64,000 nucleotides of DNA, taken from assembly GCA_951640165.1 (NCBI GenBank), contig OX621236.1, positions 31,426,948 through 31,490,947 of the forward strand. The letters run 5' to 3'. This DNA is from Pseudoips prasinana (Eukaryota > Arthropoda > Insecta > Lepidoptera > Nolidae). Below, piece after piece: positions 23,525 through 33,212 of the stretch (positions are counted from its first letter, which is position 1; each line of letters begins with the position of its first letter). The notes under the pieces are model-generated. The model did not search any database. It had not been told where the DNA came from and saw only the letters and a list, made by a program, of their open reading frames with translations. The translations under genes were made by a program, and so were the position numbers.

Positions 23525-23890
23525 TCTTAAATGTGCCCAATTGTGACCAATTGAGCTTATCTTGCTGATATTGGCAGTTTGTTCCAAAGGCGCACAACCT
23601 AAGCTGTGAAAGATTTGTCCTAATAATATTAGGAATGACTTTGAATTCTAAGTTTAAGTTTCTCTGACGACCTAAAACATCTTGAATATGTGTTATGTAA
23701 GAACTCGAAACGTTCCTTAAGATAAGATGATACCGAAGGAATAAACAGGGAAAAGATAATTTTGCGAAAGCGAATAGCTGACAGTGATAGTCAGAAACGA
23801 GGTCATATTTGCGTAATTTAAATATAATATTATACCTACAGACATTTTGAAGGCGCTTAAGTTGTTCTTCAGAGAGATCAAGATAGCTGG
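23525..23890 (-). pseudogene. Jockey-like LINE ORF C-terminus (minus), broken
   Basis: Read on the minus strand, the sequence gives DLSEEQLKRLQNVCRYNIIF then KLRKYDLVSDYHCQLFAFAK, YLKERFE-like and VRLWN-like parts in shifting frames. This pattern is typical of the region after the RT domain in jockey/BS-type LINEs. Several stops and frameshifts mark it as an old remnant. Subfamily is not resolved. Confidence 0.7.
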
Positions 23891-23980
23891 CATCTCATGA
23901 TCAAAAATTTAAGCGACAGTTGTCGCTTTCCTATGAGCCGCGAGATATGTCAACACTCAGACTCCAAGCCAGTACTGAGT

Positions 23981-24032
23981 CGCCAGAAAATTAAGTATTT
24001 GGTTCGAAAACCAAATAAGTAATTTTCTGGCG
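23981..24032. repeat. Near-perfect hairpin, 24-bp stem
   Basis: Arms 23981-24004 and 24009-24032 (cgccagaaaatta.../...taattttctggcg) pair with two mismatches. Loop cgaa. Confidence 0.95.
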
Positions 24033-24926
24033 TTGAACAAGCTGCCAATTGACCAATGTTTTAATCATGTAGTATATTGCATAAATAAATAAACAAATAT
24101 ATTTAACTATCTAAATATATTAAGAGGTATTACCACTTGTATATGCACTGGGAAATAGAGTTGGCGGAAGGGAAAACCCATCACAAAAATAAATTAAAAA
24201 CTTAGGCGAGGTAGGGACTTTCCTGTAGTCCCAGTAGTTACCATCCTAAGAAGTCTTCAGGTCGACTCGCTACCAATCATTAACTAATATTGAATGAATA
24301 CATTCTAGTATTCTTAATCGACTCCTAGGATTTATACAGGTAAGTCATGTAGTTAGGCATGACTTATCCAAGAATATATCCATTGCATTGACGAAGCTGA
24401 CAAGTTACATATAGAAGTAAACAGTGTTAGAGCTTTTAAGAATACGGCCGTAAATTAGAAGTTTTAATAACTTAATACCCACCCAAACTTTTATCCAAGT
24501 CGATAACATCTAACTCCTCTAACGTTTAGTAGGTTAACTTTTCGCCACACTTTCAATCTACTTTTCTTCCGATGTAGTTAGTTATGATTAACTTAGTCGA
24601 TAATGTTTACATTTATTATTTAAATATTTTGTTTGCACTACAATCACTAATTTCATGACTACATTTCTGTACCCTGCGGTACCAAATTCTATTCCAAATT
24701 GTTCTTTGTTCAGCTGTTTTTGCATCATCATGGGTAGCATATAGAGTTTATATTCAAATTCTATTTTAGTAATAATACAGGTTTAGCCCCATACTAGCCT
24801 TTATATTTTTTTTTTGTATATATAGTACAAATACTGATCATTTCATATTTAAATTTCTCCGTTTCAAACTTCTAAACAAACAAATAAAAATAGTTTACTC
24901 AGTATTACTTATAAGAATTTTATAAA
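24033..24926. other. No gene recognised
   Basis: AT-rich; nothing assignable. Confidence 0.4.
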
Positions 24927-24976
24927 AACCGTATTATAAAAATATATTAATTTGAATATATTTTTATAATACGGTT
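24927..24976. repeat. Perfect hairpin, 22-bp stem
   Basis: Arms 24927-24948 and 24955-24976 (aaccgtattataaa.../...tttataatacggtt). Loop aatttg, no mismatches. Confidence 0.95.
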
Positions 24977-25189
24977 AGCTCAACTTTACAATATTAGACG
25001 CTGTGGGTCACCCTTGTGTCCAAGAAAGCCCAAGAAAATGAAAAAGAGAATTACTTTTAAGTGTATAACCTTTTCATGTATTATAATTTTTACTAACAGT
25101 TTAAATTTATCAACAATCATTTTAACTTATGGATACACCTCAACTTTCGTATATCTCTTGCTGAAGTCCTGCTGCTATTATGAGTAGTT

Positions 25190-25335
25190 AATGATCAGCT
25201 CCTATCCATCCTAGGTTTGTCTGAAAGAGATGGCTTTATACGATGAGACCGCCCTTTATACATGTTTGTACATGTCTATGTAATATGTCATGTCATATTT
25301 TTGTTATGGTGTACAATAAAGAGATTTAATACAAA
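25190..25335 (+). repeat. Dispersed repeat F (plus)
   Basis: ctatccatcctaggtttgtc, tgaaagagatgg, gaccgccctttatacatg, ending ggtgtacaataaagag. Looks like a LINE 3' end. Confidence 0.7.
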
Positions 25336-25385
25336 ATATGTGTAGCGATGAATTTAAATTCATAGGCAATTCATTATCTATTTGA

Positions 25386-25565
25386 CTGCACCTGTGGCGC
25401 AGCGAATAAGTCGCCTCGTCACGCCACTTCGTGCCCTGGGTTCGATTCCAGTGCAGGACAACTATATGCGTGACCCATAAATAGTTGTACTCAGTCTAGA
25501 TGTACTTCGTGTCCGTCATTTATATGTTTGTAAAGTACCCCGCGACTCACGGAGTATTTACCCTA
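25386..25565 (+). mobile_element. tRNA-derived SINE, second family
   Basis: Head cacctgtggcgcagcg (box A like) and gggttcgattccagtgcagg (box B), then a body ending accccgcgactcacggagta. Different body from the 20461-20695 family. Confidence 0.75.
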
Positions 25566-25850
25566 ACGAAAAAATCTACCATTTGTACCTTGATAAAACA
25601 TGGTGCGTGCACTAATTTTTCAGTCTTTTTTACTTATTTAGGTACCTTAATAAGTAAACTGTAATCACATGATTCTTAAAATACTAAAAACTACATGAAT
25701 CATTTACGAAATTTGAACATTATTATCTTCTAAAGATTCTAATCATTTTGGGCGCCCCTAACTTAGTCTTTAACCCACTTGAAAAATTAGGTCCTGAATA
25801 CGTAATTATAAATAAAGGTATTTATAAAGGCCGCACATTTATGTAGACTC

Positions 25851-25909
25851 ACGAATCCGTAGGTTACTGTGTCATTCATTACACAGAACCCTACACAGTC
25901 CGTGATTCG
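25851..25909. repeat. Imperfect palindrome
   Basis: acgaatccgtaggttactgtgt pairs with acacagaaccctacacagtccgtgattcg with a 7-nt extra piece on the right. Confidence 0.55.
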
Positions 25910-26101
25910 ACATAATTAGAATAATACGAAAGGAGAGATAATTTGATCGTTATCGAAAGAATCAGTCGATGTGACCCTTTTCAGTGCCGACGGGTGGCAA
26001 AGCCGGCAATTATAAGAAGTGGCTTGCTACTTTAATTAAATCTTCTGATCGCGTCAGATAGCAGTTACTACGCAGTTTGCCTTTGTACCAATGGAAAAGC
26101 C

Positions 26102-26250
26102 CCTCTGACCCTCAATAGGACGATCGGCTCACATCTTCGAGTAATTATGTAGAACAATAACTGCACACAAAAATCACTAAAGCCCAACCCTTTCATGCGT
26201 TTCCACATCAGTAACCGCCCTGAGTCGAGGTGCTCTCTTGTTCCTCTTCT
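26102..26250 (+). repeat. Dispersed repeat G-like fragment
   Basis: cggctcacatcttcg, tcagtaaccgccctgagtcg and ctctcttgttcc parallel the 62470-62600 copy. Old and diverged. Confidence 0.45.
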
Positions 26251-28378
26251 TGTTCTGTGTGAAGCAGTAAAAGATTTTTACTACAAACAACGAACAGTAA
26301 ACGTTGTGTTACAAAGAAATACAAAAAGTCACTACATGTCGATAGCGGCTTGGGTGATATTCTTCCTAAGTAAAGCCCATAACATGAAAATAAGATACGA
26401 AACAGCTTACCGTTTTCGATAAATTTGTGACGGAATCTAGCGTAGGTACCTTTGCGGAAATCCATAAAATTATAAATACAAAATTAACATATAGTGTTCA
26501 TTCCACTAATTGTCAGTCTTATCAAGCCTGGATGCAATATGCACCGCCCTCCCGCAATAATATGCACATGCAAGAGGGACAAAGTAAACATGAAAATTAC
26601 ATGCGCTGGTACGGTACCCAATACTTAACATTCTCAAGGGATACTAACTCGTCGAGGGTAGTTTGAAATGTATTTTGAAAATCGATATACGTACTTATTT
26701 TCTCGAAAGACAATGGTAAAACTTATTAAATAAAATAAGAATGGTCTCAATCAATAACTAGATTCATAGGGCTGAAATGTTTGCTAAAAGGAGAGTTGAA
26801 CTGAATCACGTTGCATGAGACTTTGGCTACTGATCTTACATATTAAGAAATGTCCATTTCCTTTCCCTAGCTACCCACTTTATAAATAACAAAATGAAGG
26901 TGCTCACATCAGATAGTTGACGACTAGTTCAACCTTAAATCCCTTTTTTCCCGGCGGCGACAAAGGGATGATACTTTTGACTTCGAATGTATTGAACAGT
27001 TTGAACTACGAAAACTATCCTTACTGCTAACGTAATAAGAGTGGTATCACAGTCAAAGTGGATCCACTGTACGTTGAAATTGCTGCAGGGTACAAAAAGA
27101 GTTACCTATCAATCTGTTCGGCTGTAGTTGAGAAGGAAATATTTGTACCAACTAACTTTAAATAAGGTATCATCGACTTTGAGTTACCTGATGTATTATC
27201 ACCTATATATCAGTCAACTATAGAGATTTTAGGCCCTAAAAGAATATTTGAAAACAATACATGTAGGTATGTATTCTCAAAAAATGAAAAATCATAAATT
27301 TAATCGTCCGGCTAGTCTGAAACTAACACCCTCCACCAATCCGTGTTAGGTGTTCTGAGTTAAGCTACGAATACGCACTGGCATATCAAATAAGGATTCC
27401 CTTCCTAACATCCTTCCACAAAATGTAGGTGTATATAGGGCTATAATGTAGGGCTTTGCTTTCTGGAAACATGGCCGTTTAATAACAGATCCAACAGCCA
27501 TAGGAAAAGTCAAAGTTGCATGTGACAAATATCATAGTGATAACACCTTCCAGACTATTAAAATACTTTGTATTACGAACAATGCTATAAACCTAAAATT
27601 TTATATGTATTGTGATTTACATATTTCCTTAGTACGAAATACTAATTATCAATAATGGCTTTAAAAATTATCGATTTGGTGAACCGATGTAGTACCGTGA
27701 ACGGGACATTATTTCTGTAACAATTTTCAAGTTGATGTCCCATAACATTGTGTTCTGTAAGTCATTTAGGGCGCAAAACATAATTAACACAGAAATGTTT
27801 CAAATTATACTACTTACTTGGGCTTATCAACAACCAAATCGTAATTAACTAACAAATTCAACACAAGCGGCACGAACAATTTCAGATTACATTTATTTTC
27901 GACAGCCAAATCTGGAAAAGCTACCTTAGATTCGGTTGTATGCAACTGAATTTAATGCAACTGAAAGGAAAGGAAGTAATTACTAAAAAAATTAAATGCT
28001 CATCTTTGAATGATAACACATAACTATTCATGACAAGTTGTTTCCAATTATACAAATTAATTTAGTACAGTAAGAAACTTTATAAATATTTATCTCAGAT
28101 AATAATTCAAACCAAACAAAAAGCATTAAAAGTATTTTGTCCTGTAAATGACAGATTAATTTGTGGGCATTTTCTAATTTGCCCACATTTTAGGCGATGA
28201 ATGAAAGTAATGAAAAAGAAGAATAATTGTTTCATCAGCTCAAGTTTCTTGAGCCACGACACTTTTTTTATCGAAGAATTAAATATTAATTTTTCATACC
28301 GTTATACAACAAAAGCTTTAAAATAATATTCGATAGTCAGAGTTCTTAGGTATACTGACTATAGAATATTAGTATATC
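26251..28378. other. No gene recognised
   Basis: AT-rich. A short repeat I copy lies at 27279-27345 (aatcataaatttaatcgtcc), shared with 50876-50940. Nothing else is assignable. Confidence 0.4.
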
Positions 28379-28435
28379 TTTAAATACTTAAGTACTATAA
28401 AACCTATTCGATTTTATAGTACCTAAGTATTTAAA
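28379..28435. repeat. Near-perfect hairpin, 24-bp stem
   Basis: Arms 28379-28402 and 28412-28435 (tttaaatacttaagtac.../...gtacctaagtatttaaa), one mismatch, loop 9 nt. Confidence 0.95.
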
Positions 28436-29034
28436 TATATGATTTATATATCAGTAAGCCCTTAATCTAACTAGAAAATGAGCTGTAACTATTGAATCGC
28501 ATTCTTTATAAAATGTGTTTAGATAACAAAGTCGCATCAATATCGGTACATTTGTATGGGAGCTAATATGCGACTGACAGATACAAAGGTATACAATCCT
28601 ATTTACCATCTTATTTTCGTACCTCTTCAGTGGAAAGTGCTTCATTAGATAGGGTGCATATTGCCCAAACTCGGACGAGATCAAAATGGTTTGCGTGTTT
28701 GCGAATCTTGTCCGTTTTCAGACGAACAGTTCCTAAGCCATGCTTCTTAACAGTTTTGAAAGTTTAAAGACATATATTCTCATTAAGACATAGATACGTC
28801 ACTTACATGAGAACTTAGATATAAACAAAATTATAATAATCTATGTTCGTTAGCATAAGTACATACATAGTAAAAAATAAAAATAAAAATGGACATTAAA
28901 CCAAAAGTAAAACATAATGACAATTTATGCTTCGTGGATCTAATCATAACAAACTTAAACAATATTACTTATCTAGGTGTATAGCTAAAAGTTAAAATTA
29001 AATGACAGGTTATATTTCACAAGTTAAAATTTTG
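28436..29034. other. No gene recognised
   Basis: AT-rich; nothing assignable. Confidence 0.4.
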
Positions 29035-29215
29035 AGGGTTCAGTACCCAAATGATGTTAACGGAACTTTATTAATAAGCCTCCACGTCCGTCTGTTCGTC
29101 CTTCCGTCTATCCGTCCATCTGTTTCTCAGCGGGCTCGTATCTCATGAACCGTAACCAGTAGAGGTGAAATTTCTACAGAATATATATTTCTACTACTAA
29201 ATAAATATAACAACT
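29035..29215 (+). repeat. Dispersed repeat D
   Basis: gggttcagtacccaaa, cgtccgtctgttcgtcc, gtatctcatgaaccgtaacc, gtgaaatttctacagaat. Best copy of family D here. Confidence 0.65.
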
Positions 29216-29324
29216 ATAACATGTATATATACATATAAGTAGATCTCGATGCTACGGAACCTTTCATGCGCATGTGCATCCAGTAAGAATTATTTTATAT
29301 TAATATAGTTCCAGTGTGTCCACT

Positions 29325-29516
29325 GAAGTGATCCCAGACTATGTAAGCAGAGCTTGTACTATAGAAACCAGATAACTGATATAATACATAGAGTACTTTT
29401 CTTTCGTAAACACATACTTACAAAGATAATTACACCCAGAATCAGGACAGACCGACATGTTCATGCACACAAAATATCTGTCCTGGATGGGAATCGAACC
29501 CACGACCTGCGGCGTG
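29325..29516 (-). mobile_element. tRNA-derived SINE (minus)
   Basis: Reverse complement of the 20461-20695 family: atcccagactatg, accagataactgatataat, aggacagaccgacatg, box B complement ggaatcgaacc. Confidence 0.8.
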
Positions 29517-29529
29517 AAATGTAAATATC

Positions 29530-29645
29530 GAAATGAAATTTATTCCGAAAAAAAATTACATTTATGCGGAATCTTCATTATTATTTTTTACCCTACCGTG
29601 CAGTGCATTATTTTTGTTTTTTACCCTACCGTGCAGTGCATTATC
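29530..29645 (-). mobile_element. Jockey-like LINE 3' tail (minus) with duplicated end
   Basis: Reverse of the tail seen at 10900-11010 and 15740-15830 (attacatttatg, taccctaccgtgcagtgcat). The taccctaccgtgcagtgcat part is present twice with a 33-bp period (29590 and 29623). Confidence 0.7.
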
Positions 29646-30485
29646 TACTAACCACGCCAACCGGTCCGGCGAAATTATCTCAATAAGTTGTTGTTTTTTC
29701 GATATATCTCAACATTAAGACTTTAGTGATTCTTGTAGCCAAACAATTTTATTATTCTTTCGCTGTAACTACTATATACCGCAGCGATACTACATACCGG
29801 ACTGGTGGATTCTTTTGAATATTTTTTAATGCAAAACTCGCACGTATTTACTTAACCATAATATAAGATATTGTAAACTTACTATACTTATACTCACATT
29901 AACTTATACTTTAAAAAAATCTCAGTAATATTTGGGTTAAACAATGCCGCGAATTATAATGAGCGATATTTAGTGGGCTTCATTAAAATATTTGTTAACG
30001 TGGAAAATTACACGTCCAATTATATGATACGGGAAACACATATAATTATTCCATTTTCCAAGTAAAACATAATACATGAGGCCGGTAACATAAATCTTCA
30101 ACAAGGAATTAATATTTAGTAGCTTCCATATTTTTTTTATTAAATTATTAATTTTTGTACACACAAAACATAAAATAAATAGATACAAGTACGAAGAAAT
30201 TATGAGTGCAAAGATACTGCTTATTTCGCAAGAAATTTCTTCTAGCAGACCCGCGACAGGAGAGCAACGCCATCTCTCAGTTCTGAGTTCGTTTCGAATC
30301 AAAACGTACCCTGGGAGTGCCACAAATACAGATTGGATAAACGGTTTCAAAAATTAATAGAGCATTGATAGGGGAACTGCTAAAAGACGCTAGAAGTTTA
30401 GAATAATGACCGGGAATACTACGCATTGACATGAGCAACATTAAGATTTTTACGGAAATCAGATAGGACATATTTATATATTACT
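29646..30485. other. No gene recognised
   Basis: AT-rich. A 126-aa minus frame at 29970-30350 has hydrophobic stretches but no recognisable domain. aattatatg/catataatt forms a small palindrome at about 30016-30045. Confidence 0.4.
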
Positions 30486-30521
30486 AGTGGCCCGGTACAT
30501 GCTTCGCTACGCTTTTAAGTA

Positions 30522-30806
30522 TAAGGCTGATTTCAGAGTCGCGCCGGCGAGCGGTGCCGTCCAAACGCGCGCGCTTATAATTACACTAGATAGTAGTTGC
30601 ATTTCATAGTCACGCAGTTCAAACGCACCGCCGCGCGCCGGTGACACGCGCGCCGTCATGCGGGCAGCGCTGCCCGAGCTCCTTTACTGGCAGCTAGCGT
30701 TTCAGAGTGACGCGTCTCGCAGGCGCCGTTGCGTACACTTAAAATGGCTGTTAAGACGCGCTGGCCTCCGGCGCGTGCCGCGCGCGTCACTCTGAAATCA
30801 GCCTTA
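30522..30806. mobile_element. GC-rich MITE with 18-bp terminal inverted repeats
   Basis: taaggctgatttcagagt at 30522-30539 is the perfect reverse complement of 30789-30806. The 285-bp interior is strongly GC-rich (gcgcgccgtcatgcggg, ctccggcgcgtgccgcg) against AT-rich flanks and contains another tttcagagtgacgcg at 30698-30712. No coding capacity. Superfamily not determined because the target duplication is unclear. Confidence 0.8.
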
Positions 30807-30840
30807 GTACAAATTGTTTGTATATGGGGGTATAGGAAGG

Positions 30841-30888
30841 AGTCTTGAAAAAGTGTAAAATCAACAGATTTTACACTTTTTCACGACT
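30841..30888. repeat. Near-perfect hairpin, 22-bp stem
   Basis: Arms 30841-30862 and 30867-30888 (agtcttgaaaaagtgt.../...acactttttcacgact), one mismatch, loop aaca. Confidence 0.95.
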
Positions 30889-31230
30889 TTTTTAAATTTT
30901 CTCTACGTACAAACCTTCCCTGGATTTCTACGAATAATTGAAGACCAAAATTAGCCAAATCGGTAAAGGCGTTGTTGAGTTATAACATTAAAACGAAAAG
31001 TGGCATTGATTTTTATATATATATATTTATTAATTTATTCTCTTCGGATTTACTTTGTGTAGTGCATATGACGCTTCCGACGTGTGGTGAGACTAAATGA
31101 TATTGCAATTGATGGAGCAAAATAACCTCTTGTGAATAAAAAAACATGCGGGGTAGTCTTTAGGGATTGCCGATAGTAGTGAACTATATTTTTCACCCCT
31201 AATCTAAATAATTAACATCATAATAATTAA

Positions 31231-31462
31231 ACATATAGCTCATGGGATGCATGGTATGATGATGACGCCAGATTCACGCTTTTCGTTCACCCAAAAAGTA
31301 CTCATATATATACACAGTTTACATATAGCTCATGGGAAGCGTGACGTGTGATGACGCGCGTTTCACGCTTTTTGTTCACCCAAAAAGTACCTACTCATAT
31401 ATATACACAGTATACATATAGCTCATGGGAAGCGTGACATGGCGATAACGCAAGTTCCATGA
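31231..31462 (+). repeat. Tandem repeat, about 90-93 bp, 2.5 units
   Basis: Units start acatatagctcatggg at 31231, 31321 and 31414. Each carries cacgctttttgttcaccc or a variant and catatatatacacag. The third is partial. Confidence 0.9.
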
Positions 31463-31492
31463 TTTATGTTGAACTAAAATTTGCTAAACGCA

Positions 31493-31575
31493 TCTAAAAA
31501 AGATTTCACTTCAAAAAATATTCAACATAGACGCGCGACTCTCCTAAAAAAGATTTCACTTAAAAAAATATACAA
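31493..31575 (+). repeat. Short tandem duplication
   Basis: ctaaaaaagatttcactt followed by aaaaaatat and caacat occurs at 31493 and again near 31542. Confidence 0.8.
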
Positions 31576-31784
31576 CATTGAATTTCAATCGGCGATATAA
31601 AGGAAAATTTTACTATCGTCTTTTTTTATTATAAATATTTATCGTTACTTATCTAAAAACGTTTAGAGCTTAGTGTCATCCCTGAATTATAATAAAAAAA
31701 TAAAACAGTATTATTCTATAACAGAGATTCTCCTAATATGCACTGTATAAAAATTATATCACAGTAAATACTAAAAATTCCCTC

Positions 31785-31822
31785 ACACACACACACACAC
31801 ACCCACACCCACACACACATAT
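31785..31822. repeat. (CA)n microsatellite
   Basis: Interrupted ca repeats. Confidence 0.95.
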
Positions 31823-32008
31823 ATTTTGATCGTGCAGGCGTACGCACGAATACATTAGGGCACTTGGAGATATAAATTATTTTAGAATGAAAGGATAAAG
31901 ACTGTTAAATAAATTCTTAAATCTCTTAAAGTTGAAACATATCCCGTAAGATACTCCTTAAACTATTAAGGAATATACTCTATGAAATTGTGTTTAATAA
32001 TCTTATTA

Positions 32009-32135
32009 TGTACAGACGCCAGCACATCTGTCAAATATCCCCAATTGAAAATGAACCTTATGCTTTTGTGATAAAGTTGAATCTATAAACGAAAATTTAC
32101 AGATTGGGGTAGCTGGATGTGCTGGCGTCTATACA
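32009..32135 (+). mobile_element. MITE family M, copy 1
   Basis: 127 bp with ends tgtacagacgccagcacatc and its reverse complement with one mismatch. Interior ccccaattgaaaatgaacc and cttatgcttttgtgataaag. Other copies: 46370-46501 and partial 38286-38358 (minus). Confidence 0.9.
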
Positions 32136-32593
32136 ATGTTCTTAGCAATGCACTGTGTTTCTTGTTTATGCAAGAAATATATCATTCTTATCAAAACATT
32201 TTGAATTCGAAATTATTTGATAAGCCTACATTCAGACTGTGGTAGCAAAGTATATATTGCATAACAAGCAGTTTGGTATTACAAGGGGCCGCTCGACTCT
32301 AAATGCGGGGTGTACCCTAATGAAGTCTATATTGGAAGCTTGGGAAGGGTCTAGGGCATGCAAAACCGGTTTTCCGGTTTTGCGCAAAACCGGAAATTGG
32401 CCAAAATTTTACGATTTTTGAAAACCGGTTTTGAGAGCCAAAACCGGAACTCATCTCCGGTTTTCCCATTATTGAGTAACAATTAACATTTTGATTTTTA
32501 TCAACATTTGTTTCGAACACTCAAAAAATAATTAATTTTGAGGCATCAAATGCATCCGAACCGAACATCCTGCCTGCATCCACCCACAACACC

Positions 32594-32809
32594 ATGTATG
32601 AAAGCGGAGGGCATCGGGGTGTGTATCTCACCGAAGCATATAATTATTTATTATGTGTTCTACCAACAAGTGTTGAGAGTGAAAGGGTGTTTTTGAGTGC
32701 TGGGTATTTCTGTAACAAAATAAGAAGTTCGTTGTCTGATCGAATGTTGGATGCACTTATATTCTTGAGATCACATTATCAAGAACAGCGATCTCTTGAA
32801 AACAAGTGA
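32594..32809 (+). pseudogene. hAT transposase C-terminal dimerisation region fragment
   Basis: The 71-aa frame includes LPTSVESERVFLSAGYFCNK then IRSSLSD and LDALIFLRSHY. This matches the hAT C-terminal dimerisation signature (P/TS..SERVFS.AG...R..L.......FL). The catalytic RNase-H-like domain and BED finger are absent. The ATG at 32594 is incidental. Same orientation as the surrounding LINE. Confidence 0.85.
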
Positions 32810-33034
32810 TTTATGATTTATTTAAATTAGTATACATAGTTGATTATTGATCTCTTTTTTAGTGCAATATGAATCATATTATAATAAATAATAATGTTGT
32901 TTTGTAGTTCGTCTTCAAAGTTACAAAAATTTTGATTTTTTTGGTAATTGTAGGTGCTGTATTTAATATTTGAAGATGCTGATGGTGTTTTCTATGTTTA
33001 AAATACATTATTTTTGATAGCAGACTTAAGTACC

Positions 33035-33165
33035 AAGTTTGGTACCAAAGATACCAAAAACTTACTTGTTGTTGATTTGATCTCAGTTAATTAATCTTTA
33101 TACTATTATAAGTTCATTGTTAGATAACAATGAACTTATAATAGTATATCTTTGGTACCAAACTT
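33035..33165. repeat. Composite palindrome with perfect 23-bp core
   Basis: Core arms 33100-33122 and 33125-33147 are perfect with loop ga. The right arm continues directly into atctttggtaccaaactt (33148-33165), whose complement is at 33035-33052. The left side carries 47 extra bases between the two parts. Inside the hAT element. Confidence 0.95.
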
Positions 33166-33184
33166 AACTAATAATTAACTTTAC

Positions 33185-33212
33185 TAATAATTGTACAGAT
33201 GTACAATTATTA
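33185..33212. repeat. Perfect hairpin, 13-bp stem
   Basis: taataattgtaca, loop ga, tgtacaattatta. Confidence 0.9.

Larger units (their letters stand above)
30486..31015 (+). mobile_element. Degenerate element starting ctagtggcccgg, split by a MITE
   Basis: actagtggcccggtacatgc and cttcgctacgctttt at the left, and aaatcggtaaaggcgttgtt near 30958 followed by ttttatatatata at the right, resemble a widespread insect repeat. The MITE at 30522-30806 lies inside it. Confidence 0.45.

Noticed and set aside
29970..30350. 126-aa minus-strand frame, possible membrane protein
   Set aside because: Hydrophobic content is expected from AT-rich DNA. No domain, splice or promoter support.
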